From: Bubalus kerabau
Lineage: Eukaryota; Chordata; Mammalia; Artiodactyla; Bovidae
Length of the DNA: 64,000 nt
NCBI RefSeq assembly: GCF_029407905.1
Contig: NW_026577882.1
Span: 3,782,001-3,846,000 of the forward strand
Direction: 5' to 3'
Shown here: one piece after another, positions 26,365 through 37,578 of the stretch
How positions within the stretch are numbered: position 1 is the stretch's first letter
How the letters are laid out: each line of letters opens with the position of its first letter
Program-made: the position numbers and the translations under genes
Notes under the pieces: generated by a model
Told to the model about the DNA's origin: nothing
The model's input: the letters and a program-made list of their open reading frames with translations, nothing else
The model's database searches: none

Positions 26365-27777
26365 GTGGTGCCGTGAACTTTGGTGTTTCCCTCGAGTGAG
26401 ACCGGTATGTCAGGGAACTTTGGGGGTCGCATCAAGGGTGCCAAGTACCGTTTTGTACTTCAGGATGGAACGTGGGACTTCTCTTGATATGCTGTAGCGG
26501 CCAAGGGCCTCATCTTGCGATGACGGGGGAGCCACGTGGTTTTTCTCGAGTTGCGGCGGGATTCTCGAGTTACGACGGGGATTTCAGGCTTCCTCTTGTG
26601 TTGGGCCAGGGAAGTCCAATCATCCATTCGAGTTGCGAGGGAGAGCTGGGGGTTGCGCTCGAGTCACTGCAGGGCAAAGGAGACCTCATCTAGGCTTGTG
26701 TCCAGGACCTAATGTTCCTCTCCAAGGGCCACAGGGATCTCAGGTTTGCATTCCAGGCTCACCCAGGGAGTCAGGCCTCATGTCGAAGGGAAGCAAAGGA
26801 CTCCGCTCTCCTTTCGAGTCGCGACGGGCACCTCTTGGAGCCCACTTTGTGGCCTAAAGGGAGTCAAGCCTCCTGTGAAGTTTGGAGAGAGGACTTGGGA
26901 CTGCTCTGCAGGCCATGCAGGAAAAGATGGCCCTCATCTCGCGATGACGGAGGGGTCTTGTGGGTTTTCTCGAGCTGCGGCGCCAGTGTGGGGTTTCACA
27001 CGAGGTAGGACGGGGAGCTCAGGGAGCCTCTCGTGTGGTGCCAGGGAAGTCAGGTCTCCATGTGCGTGGCGAGGGGGAGCGCATTATTGCTCTCGAGCTA
27101 TGGTAGGGGAATCTGACCTCAAGACGCATTGAAGAAGGACTCTCGAGGTCTTTCTTCGGTTGTGACAGGAAACTCTTATTTCCCTCGACTTTTGCCGGTG
27201 GCCTCAAGGAGCTTCTCAGAATGCCTATGAGAAGTCAGGGATACTGTGGAGATGGGAGGGGCCTCTCGGGACTCCGCTGGGGTTGTCGCAATGGAAGAGG
27301 GCCTTATCTCGAGGGGAGGCAGGAACCTCAGGCTTCCTCTCTGTTTCTGACTCCGACCCTCCGACCTCAGGGTCCCTGCAGAGTTGGGAGCAGAGAGTTA
27401 GGCCTCGTCTTGTCTGAGGAAGGGAACTGCGCTTGCCTCTCGAGTTGCTCAGGGGGTCTCAGGCCCCTCTTCAAGCTGTGTGTGGAACCCACGGGTGTTT
27501 CTGGACAATGCACGGGAGTGTCAGTGCCCCTTCGTGTTGTGCCATCACCCACAGGGTTGCCTTCGAAGAGGTGTACGTGCAACGGGTTCTTCTCAAGAGT
27601 GGACCGGGAAATCGAGGTCGATCGGCATGTGGCACCACCCCCGTGGCTCATCTCGAATTTCCTTGTGCGGACGGCCTCATCCTGAGATGCGCCGGGAAGG
27701 CCGGGAATCCCTTCCAGACCACGCAGGGGAATCGACACTCCTGTCGCCATCAGGAGGGGAGAAGGGGCTCAGATGAA
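26365..27777. repeat. Satellite I monomer 6', HOR copy 2
   Basis: 1,413 bp. Has the same short insertion as monomer 6 near 27,355. More differences from copy 1 than the preceding monomers, still sparse. Confidence 0.85.
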
Positions 27778-29180
27778 GTGGTGTCGGGACCCTCGGTGTT
27801 ACCCTCGAGGGAACTCGGTGTGTCGGGGAAATTCTGGGGGTCGCATGAAAGGTGTCAGGTAACGTTTGGCACTTCAGGACAGAAACTGGGACTTCCCTTG
27901 AGACGCCATAGCGGGCAAGAGGCTCATCTTGCAAAGACGTAGGAACCACGTGGTTTTTCTCGAGTTGCCGCGGGATTCTCGAGTTAAGACGGGGATCTCA
28001 GGCTTCCCCTTGGGTTGGCCCTGGGAAGCCCAATCTTCCCCTCGAGTGAGAGGGAAAGCTGGGGGTTGCGCTCGAGTCACTGCAGGGCCGAAGAGACCTC
28101 ACCTAGGCGTGTGTCCGGGACCTAATATTCCTCTCCAGGGAAGGCAGGGATCTCGGGGTTGCACTCCAGGCTCCCCCGGGGAGTCAGGCCTCGTCTCGAG
28201 GGGAAGCCAAGGACTCCGCTCTCCTCTCGAGTCGCGACGCGGGTCTCTTGGAGCCCCCTGAGCGGCCTCAAGGGAGTCCACCCTCCTCTTCCGTTTGGAG
28301 ACAGGACACGGGATTGCTCTCCAGGCCATGAAGGAAAAGAAGGCCCTCAGCTCGCGAGGACGGGGGCGTCTCAGGGGTTTCCTCGAGCTGCGGCACCCGT
28401 GGGGGTTTTCTCCCGAGGCACGACGAGGATCTCAGGGAGCCTCTCGTGCGGCGCCAGGGAAGTCAGGTCTCCATGCGCGTGGCGAGGGGAGCGCGTCCTG
28501 GCTCTCGAGTCACAGGAGGGGACTAGGGCCTCGAGACGCGTTGAAGAAAGACTCTCGAGGTCTTTGTCGGGGGGCGGCGGGAAACCCTCGTGTCCCTCGC
28601 CTTCTGCCGGGGACCTTAGGGAACTTCCCAGGGTGCCTCTGAGAGGCGAGGGATCCTGTGGAGGTGGCGGGGCCCCTTGGGACTCCGCTGGGTCTGGCGC
28701 AACGGAAGAGGGCCTCACCTCGAGGGGAGGCAGGAACCTCAGGCTTCCTCTCCGTTTCGGACTCCGACCGCAGGGTCCCTGCAGAGTTGGGACAGGAGAG
28801 TCAGGCCTCGTCTTGTCTGAGGAAGGGAACCCCGCTGGCCTCTCGAGTTGCTCAAGGGGTCTCAGGCCCCTCGTCGAGCTGTGTGTGGAACCCGCAGGTC
28901 TTTTCGGATGATGCACGGGGTTGGCAGAGCCCCTTCGTGTTGTGCCTTCACCCACAGGGTTGCCTTCGAAGAGGGGTCCGGGCCTCGGGTCCTTCTCAAG
29001 AGCGGACCGGGGAATCGGGGGCGTTCGGCATGTGGCACCACCCACGTGGCTCATCTCGAATTTCCTCGTGAGACCGGCCTCATCCTGAGGTGCGCCGGGA
29101 AGGCCGGGAACCCCTTCCAGACCAGGCAGGGGGATCGCCTCTCCTTTCGCGATCAGGAGGGGAGAAGGGGCTCAGAGGAA
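27778..29180. repeat. Satellite I monomer 7', HOR copy 2 (mosaic)
   Basis: 1,403 bp. Left part matches monomer 7 apart from one base lost in a G-run near 28,488. From ~28,870 it switches to a different monomer type (CGCAGGTCTTTTCGG, GGGGTTGGCAGAGCCCC). Confidence 0.83.
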
Positions 29181-30585
29181 GCGGTGCCGGGACCCTCGGT
29201 GTGCCCCTCGGGGGAACCCGGCGTGTCGGGGGACTTTTGGGGGTCGCAGGAAGGCTGTCAGGGACCGTTTCGTCCTTCAGGGCGGAACAGGGGACTTCCC
29301 TTGAGACGCCGTCGCGGGCAAGGGCCTCATCTTGCCAAGAGGTGGGAACCACGTGGTTTTTCTCGAGTTGCGGCGGGATTCTCGAGTTACGACGGGGATC
29401 TCAGCCTTCCCCTTGGCTTGGCCCTGGGAAGCCCAATCTTCCCCTCGGGTTGCGAGGGAAAGCTGGGGGTTGCGCTCGAGTCACTGCAGGGCCGAAGAGA
29501 CCTCACCTAGGCGTGTGTCCGGGACCTAATATTCCTCTCCAGGGAAGGCAGGGATCTCGGGGTTGCATTCCAGGCTCCCCCGGGGAGTCAGGCCTCGTCT
29601 CGAGGGGAAGCCAAGGACTCCGCTCTCCTCTCGAGTCGCGACGCGGGTCTCTTGGAGCCCCCTGAGCGGCCTCAAGGGAGTCCAGCCTCCTCTTCCGTTT
29701 GGAGAGAGGACCCGGGATTGCTCTCCAGGCCATGCAAGAAAAGAAGGCCCTCAGATCGCGAGGATGGGGGCGTCTCAGGGGTTTCCTGGAGCTTCAGCGC
29801 CCGTGGGGGTTTTCTCCCGAGGCACGACGAGGATCTCAGGGAGCCTCTCGAGCGGCGCCAGGGAAGTCAGGTCTCCATGCGTGTGGCGAGGGGGAGCGCG
29901 TCCTGGCTCTCGAGTCACGGGAAGGGTCTAGGGCCTCGAGAAGCGTTGAAGAAGGACTCTCGAGGTCTTTCTCGGGGGGCGGCGGGAAACCCTCGTTTCC
30001 CTCGCCTTCGGCCTGGGACCTTAGGGAACTTCCCAGGGTGCCTCTGAGAACCGAGGGATCCTGGGGAGTTGGTGGGGCCCCTCGGGACTCCGCTGGGTCT
30101 GGCGCAACGGAAGAGGGCCTCACCTCGAGGGGAGGCAAGAACCTCAGGCTTCCTCTCCATTTCGGACTCCGACCGCAGGGTCCCTGCAGAGTTGGGACAG
30201 GAGAGTCAGGCCTCGTCTTGTCTGAGGAAGGGAACCCCGCTGGCCTCTCGAGTTGCTCAGGGGGTCTCAGGCCCCTCGTCGAGCTGTGTGTGGAACCCGC
30301 AGGTCTTTTCGGATGATGCACGGGGTTGGCAGAGCCCCTTCGTGTTGTGCCTTCACCCACAGGGTTGCCTTCGAAGAGGGGTCCGGGCCTCGGGTCCTTC
30401 TCAAGAGCGGACCGGGGAATCGGGGGCGTTCGGCATGTGGCACCACCCACGTGGCTCATCTCGAATTTCCTCGTGAGACCGGCCTCATCCTGAGGTGCGC
30501 CGGGAAGGCCGGGAACCCCTTCCAGACCACGCAGGGGGATCGCCTCTCCTTTCGCGATCAGGAGGGGAGAAGGGGCTCAGAGGAA
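29181..30585. repeat. Satellite I monomer 8', HOR copy 2 (converted)
   Basis: 1,405 bp in register with monomer 8 but of another sequence type: TCCTGGAGCTTCAGCGCCC near 29,785 and a GAACCGAGGG variant near 30,048. Both are shared with 34,769-36,173 and 36,174-37,578 and absent from 10,378-11,782. Confidence 0.83.
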
Positions 30586-31962
30586 GCGGTGCCGGGACCC
30601 TCGGTGTGCCCCTCGGGGGAACCCGGCGTGTCGGGGGACTTTTGGGGGTCGCAGGAAGGCTGTCAGGGACCGTTTCGTCCTTCAGGGCGGAACAGGGGAC
30701 TTCCCTTGAGACGCCGTGGCGGGCAGGGGCCTCATCTTGCCAAGAGGTGGGAACCACGTGATTTTTCTCGAGTTGCGGCGGGATTCTCGAGTTACGACGG
30801 GGATCTCAGCCTTCCCCTTGGGTTGGCCCTGGGAAGCCCAATCTTCCCCTCGGGTTGCGAGGGAAGGCTGGGGGTTGCGCTCGAGTCACTGCATGACCGA
30901 AGAGACCTCACCTATGCGTGTGTCCGGGACCTAATATTCCTCTCCAGGGAAGGCAGGGATCTCGGGGTTGCATTCGAGGCTCCCACGGGGTGTCAGTCCT
31001 CGTCTCGAGAGGAAGCCAAGGACTCCGCTCTCCTCTCGAGTCACGACGCGGGTCTCTTGGAGCCCCCTGAGCGGCTTCAAGGGAGTCCAGCCTCCTCTTC
31101 CGTTTGGAGAGAGGACCCGGGATTGCTCTCCAGGCCATGCAGGAAAAGAAGGCCCTCAGCTCGCGAAGACGGGGGCATCTCAGGGGTTTCCTCCCGATGC
31201 AGGACGAGGATCTCAGGGAGCCTCTCGTGCGGCGCCAGGGAAGTCAGGTCTCCATGCTCGTGGCGAGGGGGAGCGCGTCATGGCTCTCGAGTCAAGGGAG
31301 GGGATTAGGGCCTCGAGACGCGTTGAAGAAGGACTCTCGAGGTCTTTCTCGGGAGGCGGCGGGAAACCCTCGTTTCCCTGGCCTTCTGCCGGGGACCTTA
31401 GGGAACTTCACAGGGTGCCTCTGAGAGGCGAGGGATCCTGTGGAGGTGGCGGGGCCCCTCGGGACTCCGCTGGGTCTGGCGCAACGGAAGAGGGCCTCAC
31501 CTCGAGGGGAGGCAGGAACCTCGGGCTTCCTCTCCGTTTCGGACTCCGACCGCAGGGTCCCTGCAGAGTTGGGCCAGGAGAGTCAGGCCTCGTCTTGTCT
31601 GAGGAAGGGAACCCCGCTGGCCTCTCGAGTTGCTCAGGGGGTCTCAGGCCCCTCGTCGAGCTGTGTGTGGAACCCGCGGGTCTTTGCGGACGATGCACGG
31701 GGGTGGCAGTGCCCCTTCGTGTTGTGCCTTCAGCCACAGGGTTGCCTTCGAAGAGGGGTCCGGGCCTCGGGTCCTTCTCAAGAGCGGACCGGGGAATCGG
31801 GGGCGTTCGGCATGTGGCCCCAGCCACGTGGCTCGTCTCGAATTTCCTCGTGAGACCGGCCTCATCCTGAGGTGCGCCGGGAAGGCCGGGAACCCCTTCC
31901 AGACCACGCAGGGGAATCGCCTCTCCTGTCGCGATCAGGAGGGGAGAAGGGGCTCAGAGGAA
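30586..31962. repeat. Satellite I monomer 9', HOR copy 2 (1,377 bp)
   Basis: Returns to the copy 1 type by ~30,680 and keeps the 27-bp deletion at ~31,190. After ~31,433 it follows the type of the next monomer: GAACCTCGGGCTT at 31,517 recurs at 32,922. Confidence 0.83.
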
Positions 31963-33366
31963 GCGGTGCCGGGACCCTCGGTGTTCCCCTCGGGGGACCC
32001 CGGCGTGTCGGGGGACTTTTGGGGGTCGCAGGAAGGCTGTCAGGGACCGTTTCGCCCTTCAGGGCGGAACAGGGTACTTCCCTTGAGACGCCGTGGCGGG
32101 CAAGGGCCTCATCTTGCCAAGAGGTGGGAACCACGTGGTTTTTCTCGAGTTGCGGCGGCATTCTCGAGTTATGACGGGGATCTCAGCCTTCCCCTTGGGT
32201 TGGCCCTGGGAAGCCCAATCTTCCCCTCGGGTTGCGAGGGACAGCTGGGGGTTGCGCTCGAGTCACTGCAGGGCCGAAGAGACCTCACCTAGGCGTGTGT
32301 CCGGGACCTAATATTCCTCTCCAGGGAAGGCAGGGATCTCGGGGTTGCATTGCAGGCTCCCCCGGGGAGTCAGGCCTCGTCTCGAGGGGAAGCCAAGGAC
32401 TCCGCTCTCCTCTCGAGTCGCGACGCGGGTCTCTTGGAGCCCCCTGAGCGGCCTCAAGGGAGTCCAGCCTCCTCTTCCGTTTGGAGAGAGGACCCGGGAT
32501 TGCTCTCCAGGCCATGCAGGAGAAGAAGGCCCTCAGCTCGCGAGGACGGGGGCGTCTCAGGGGTTTCCTCGAGCTGCGGCGCCCGTGGGGGTTTTCTCCC
32601 GAGGCACGACGAGGATCTCAGGGAGCCTCTCGTGCGGCGCCAGGGAAGTCAGGTCTCCATGCGCGTGGCGAGGGGGAGCGCGTCCTGGCTCTCGAGTCAC
32701 GGGAGGGGACTAGGGCCTCGAGACGCGTTGAAGAAGGACTCTCGAGGTCTTTCTCGGGGGGCGGCGGGAAACCCTCGTTTCCCTCGCCTTCTGCCGGGGA
32801 CCTTAGGGAACTTCCCAGGGTGCCTCTGAGAGGCGAGGGATCCTGTGGAGGTGGCGGGGCCCCTCGGGACTCCGCTGGGTCTGGCGCAACGGAAGAGGGC
32901 CTCACCTCGAGGGGAGGCAGGAACCTCGGGCTTCCTCTCCGTTTCGGACTCCGACCGCAGGGTCCCTGCAGAGTTGGGCCAGGAGAGTCAGGCCTCGTCT
33001 TGTCTGAGGAAGGGAACCCCGCTGGCCTCTCGAGTTGCTCAGGGGGTCTCAGGCCCCTCGTCGAGCTGTGTGTGGAACCCGCGGTCTTTGCGGACGATGC
33101 ACGGGGGTGGCAGTGCCCCTTCGTGTTGTGCCTTCACCCACAGGGTTGCCTTCGAAGAGGGGTCCGGGCCTCGGGTCCTTCTCAAGGGCGGACCGGGGAA
33201 CCGGGGGCGTTCGGCATGTGGCACCACCCACGTGGCTCGTCTCGAATTTCCTCGTGAGACCGGCCTCATCCTGAGGTGCGCCGGGAAGGCCGGGAACCCC
33301 TCCCAGACCACGCAGGGGAATCGCCTCTCCTGTCGCGATCAGGAGGGGAGAAGGGGCTCAGAGGAA
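31963..33366. repeat. Satellite I monomer, post-HOR block, no. 14
   Basis: 1,404 bp, CpG-rich. Shares TTGCATTGCAGGC (32,344) with copy 1 monomer 8 and the single-base deletion at ~33,082 with copy 1 monomer 7. Confidence 0.83.
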
Positions 33367-34768
33367 GCGGTGCCGGGACCGTCGGTGTTCCCCTCGAGGG
33401 AACCCGGCGTGTCGGGGGACTTTTGGGGGTCGCAGGAAGGCTGTCAGGGACGTTTCGCCCTTCAGGCGGAACAGGGGACTTCCCTTGAGACGCCGTCGCG
33501 GGCAAGGGCCTCATCTTGCCAAGAGGTGGGAACCACGTGGATTTTCTCGAGTTGCGGCGGCATTCTCGAGCTACGACGGGGATCTCAGCCTTCCCCTTGG
33601 GTTGGCCCTGGGAAGCCCTATCTTGCCCTCGGGTTGCGAGGGAAAGCTGGGGGTTGCGCTCGAGTCACTGCAGGGCCGAAGAGACCTCACCTAGTCGTGT
33701 GTCCGGGACCTAATATTCCTCTCCAGGGAAGGCAGGGATCTCGGGGTTGCATTCCAGGCTCCCCCGGGGAGTCAGGCCTCGTCTCGAGGGGAAGCCAAGG
33801 ACTCCGCTCTCCTCTCGAGTCGCGACACGGGTCTCTTGGAGCCCCCTGAGCGGCCTCAAGGGAGTCCAGCCTCCTCTTCCGTTTGGAGAGAGGACCTGGG
33901 ATTGCTCTCCAGGCCATGAAGGAAAAGAAGGCCCTCAGCTCGCGAGGACTGGGGCGTCTCAGGGGTTTCCTCGAGCTGCGGCGCCTGTGGGAGTTTTCTC
34001 CCGATGCACGACTTGGATCTCAGGGAGCCTCTCGTGCGGCGCCAGGGAAGTCAGGTCTCCATGCGCGTGGCGAGGGGGAGCGCGTCATGGCTCTCGAGTC
34101 ACGGGAGGGGACTAGGGCCTCGAGACGCTTTGAAGAAGGACTCTCGAAGTCTTTGTCGGGGGCAGCGGGAAACCCTCGTTTCCCTCGCCTTCTGCCGGGG
34201 ACCTTAGGGAACTTCCCAGGGTGCCTCTGAGAGGGCAGGGATCCTGTGGAGGTGGCGGGGCCCCTCGGGACTCCGCTGGGCCTGTCGCAACGGAAGAGGG
34301 CCTCACCTCGAGGGGAGGCAGGAACCTCAGGCTTCCTCTCCGTTTCAGACTCCGACCACAAGGTCCCGTCAGAGTTGGGACAGGAGAGTCAGGCCTCGTC
34401 TTGTCTGAGGAAGGGAACCCCGCTGGCCTCTCGAGTTGCTCAGGGGGTCTCAGGCCCCTCGTCGAGCTGTGTGTGGAACCCGCGGGCCTTTGCGGACGAT
34501 GCCCGGGGATGGCAGTGCCCCTTCGTGTTGTGCCTTCACCCATATGGTTGCCTTCGAAGAGGGGTCCGGGCCTCGGGTCCTTCTCAAGAGCGGACCGGGG
34601 AATCGGGGGCGTTCGGCATGTGGCACCACCCACGTGGCTCGTCTCGAATTTCCTCGTGAGACCGGCCTCATCCTGAGGTGCGCCGGGAAGACAAGGAACC
34701 CGTTCCAGACCACGCAGGGGAATCGCCTCTCCTTTCGCGATCAGGAGGGGAGAAGGGGCTCAGAGGAA
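33367..34768. repeat. Satellite I monomer, post-HOR block, no. 15
   Basis: 1,402 bp, CpG-rich. Small deletions near 33,450-33,466 (GGGACGTTTCGCCC, TTCAGGCGG) and near 34,160 distinguish it. Confidence 0.83.
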
Positions 34769-36173
34769 GCGGTGCCGGGACCCTCGGTGTGCCCCTCGGG
34801 GGAACCCGGCGTGTCGGTGGACTTTTGGGGGTCGCAGGAAGGCTGTCAGGGACCGTTTCGCCCTTCAGGGTGGAACAGGGGACTTCCCTTGAGACGCCGT
34901 CGCGGGCAAGGGCCTCATCTTGCCAAGAGGTGGGAACCACGTGGTTTTTCTCGAGTTGCAGCGGGATTCTCGAGTTACGATGGGGATCTCAGCCTTCCCC
35001 TTGGCTTGGCCCTGGGAAGCCCAATCTTCCCCTCGGGTTGCGAGGGAAAGCTGGGGGTTGCGCTCGAGTCACTGCAGGGCCGAAGAGACCTCACCTAGGC
35101 GTGTGTCCGGGACCTAATATTCCTCTCCAGGGAAGGCAGGGATCTCGGGGTTGCATTCCAGGCTCCCCCGGGGAGTCAGGCCTCGTCTCGAGGGGAAGCC
35201 AAGGACTCCGCTCTCCTCTCGAGTCGCGACGCGGGTCTCTTGGAGCCCCCTGAGCGGCCTCAAGGGAGTCCAGCCTCCTCTTCCGTTTGGAGAGAGGACC
35301 CGGGATTGCTCTCCAGGCCATGCAGGAAAAGAAGGCCCTCAGATCGCGAGGATGGGGGCGTCTCAGGGGTTTCCTGGAGCTTCAGCGCCCGTGGGGGTTT
35401 TCTCCCGAGGCACGACGAGGATCTCAGGGAGCCTCTCGAGCGGCGCCAGGGAAGTCAGGTCTCCATGCGCGTGGCGAAGGGGAGCGCGTCCTGGCTCTCG
35501 AGTCACGGGAAGGGTCTAGGGCCTCGAGACGCGTTGAAGAAGGACTCTCGAGGTCTTTCTCAGGGGGCGGCGGGAAACCCTCGTTTCCCTCGCCTTCGGC
35601 CTGGGACCTTAGGGAACTTCCCAGGGTGCCTCTGAGAACCGAGGGATCCTGGGGAGTTGGTGGGGCCCCTCGGGACTCCGCTGGGTCTGGCGCAACGGAA
35701 GAGGGCCTCACCTCGAGGGGAGGCAAGAACCTCAGGCTTCCTCTCCATTTCGGACTCCGACCGCAGGGTCCCTGCAGAGTTGGGACAGGAGAGTCAGGCC
35801 TCGTCTTGTCTGAGGAAGGGAACCCCGCTGGCCTCTCGAGTTGCTCAGGGGGTCTCAGGCCCCTCGTCGAGCTGTGTGTGGAACCCGCAGGTCTTTTCGG
35901 ATGATGCACGGGGTTGGCAGAGCCCCTTCGTGTTGTGCCTTCACCCACAGGGTTGCCTTCGAAGAGGGGTCCGGGCTTCGGGTCCTTCTCAAGAGCGGAC
36001 CGGGGAATCGGGGGCGTTCGGCATGTGGCACCACCCACGTGGCTCGTCTCGAATTTCCTCGTGAGACCGGCCTCATCCTGAGGTGCGCCGGGAAGGCCGG
36101 GAACCCCTTCCAGACCACGCAGGGGGATCGCCTCTCCTTTCGCGATCAGGAGGGGAGAAGGGGCTCAGAGGAA
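34769..36173. repeat. Satellite I monomer, post-HOR block, no. 16
   Basis: 1,405 bp. Near-identical to 29,181-30,585 at an offset of 5,588 bp, and to the next monomer at 1,405 bp. Confidence 0.83.
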
Positions 36174-37578
36174 GCGGTGCCGGGACCCTCAGTGTGCCCC
36201 TCGGAGGAACCCGGCGTGTCGGGGGACTTTTGGGGGTCGCAGGAAGGCTGTCAGGGACCGTTTCGCCCTTCAGGGCGGAACAGGGGACTTCCGTTGAGAC
36301 GCCGTCGCGGGCAAGGGCCTCATCTTGCCAAGAGGTGGGAACCACGTAGTTTTTCTCGAGTTGCGGCGGGATTCTCGAGTTACGACCGGGATCTCAGCCT
36401 TCCCCTTGGCTTGGCCCTGGGAAGCCCAATCTTCCCCTCGGGTTGCGAGGGAAAGCTGGGGGTTGCGCTCGAGTCACTGCAGGGCCGAAGAGACCTCACC
36501 TAGGCGTGTGTCCGGGACCTAATATTCCTCTCCAGGGAAGGCAGGGATCTCGGGGTTGCATTCCAGGCTCCCCCGGGGAGTCAGGCCTCGTCTCGAGGGG
36601 AAGCCAAGGACTCCGCTCTCCTCTCGAGTCGCGACGCGGGTCTCTTGGAGCCCCCTGAGCGGCCTCAAGGGAGTCCAGCCTCCTCTTCCGTTTGGAGAGA
36701 GGACCCGGGATTGCTCTCCAGGCCATGCAGGAAAAGAAGGCCCTCAGATCGCGAGGATGGGGGCGTCTCAGGGGTTTCCTGGAGCTTCAGCGCCCGTGAG
36801 GGTTTTCTCCCGAGGCACAACGAGGATCTCAGGGAACCTCTCGAGCGGCGCCAGGGAAGTCAGGTCTCCATGCGCGTGGCGAGGGGGAGCGCGTCATGGC
36901 TCTCGAGTCACGGGAAGGGTCTAGGGCCTCGAGACGCGTTGAAGAAGGACTCTCGAGGTCTTTCTCGGGGGGCGGCGGGAAACCCTCGTTTCCCTCGCCT
37001 TCGGCCTGGGACCTTAGGGAACTTCCCAGGGTGCCTCTGAGAACCGAGGGATCCTGGGGAGTTGGTGGGGCCCCTCGGGACTCCGCTGGGTCTGGCGCAA
37101 CGGAAGAGGGCCTCACCTCGAGGGGAGGCAAGAACCTCAGGCTTCCTCTCCATTTCGGACTCCGACCGCAGGGTCCCTGCAGAGTTGGGACAGGAGAGTC
37201 AGGCCTCGTCTTGTCTGAGGAAGGGAACCCCGCTGGCCTCTCGAGTTGCTCAGGGGGTCTCAGGCCCCTCGTCGAGCTGTGTGTGGAACCCGCAGGTCTT
37301 TTCGGATGATGCACGGGGTTGGCAGTGCCCCTTCGTGTTGTGCCTTCACCCACAGGGTTGCCTTCGAAGAGGGGTCCGGGCCTCGGGTCCTTCTCAAGAG
37401 CGGACCGGGGAATCGGGGGCGTTCGGCATGTGGCCCCAGCCACGTGGCTCGTCTCGAATTTCCTCGTGAGACCGGCCTCATCCTGAGGTGCGCCGGGAAG
37501 GCCGGGAACCCCTTCCAGACCACGCAGGGGAATCGCCTCTCCTGTCGCGATCAGGAGGGGAGAAGGGGCTCAGAGGAA
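36174..37578. repeat. Satellite I monomer, post-HOR block, no. 17
   Basis: 1,405 bp. Same sub-type as monomer 16 (TCCTGGAGCTTCAGCGCCC near 36,777), changing toward the 31.7-kb type after ~37,430 (GGCCCCAGCCACG, as at 31,816). Confidence 0.83.

Larger units (their letters stand above)
18804..31433. repeat. 18,803-bp higher-order repeat, copy 2 (partial, monomers 1-9)
   Basis: Matches 1-12,630 in register. Over the first ~9 kb only isolated substitutions are seen by eye, for example at 20,387, 22,470 and 24,028. One base is lost near 28,488 and regained near 28,892. The monomer-length barcode 1400-1837-1399-1402-1521-1413-1403-1405-1377 is identical to copy 1. In-register homology ends just after the shared GGGAACTTCACAGGGTGCC near 31,410; copy 1 monomers 10-13 have no positional counterpart here. 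Confidence 0.88.

Noticed and set aside
18804..31433. Second HOR copy as a mere assembly duplicate of the first
   Set aside because: Scattered differences, a conversion patch and a different right end argue for a real second copy, although read support would be needed to exclude an artefact fully.
32845..33849. Open frame of 334 codons, and similar ones at 30,968-31,870 and 63,103-63,978
   Set aside because: Same explanation: products of monomer phase, broken in neighbouring monomers by 1-bp indels such as that near 33,082.
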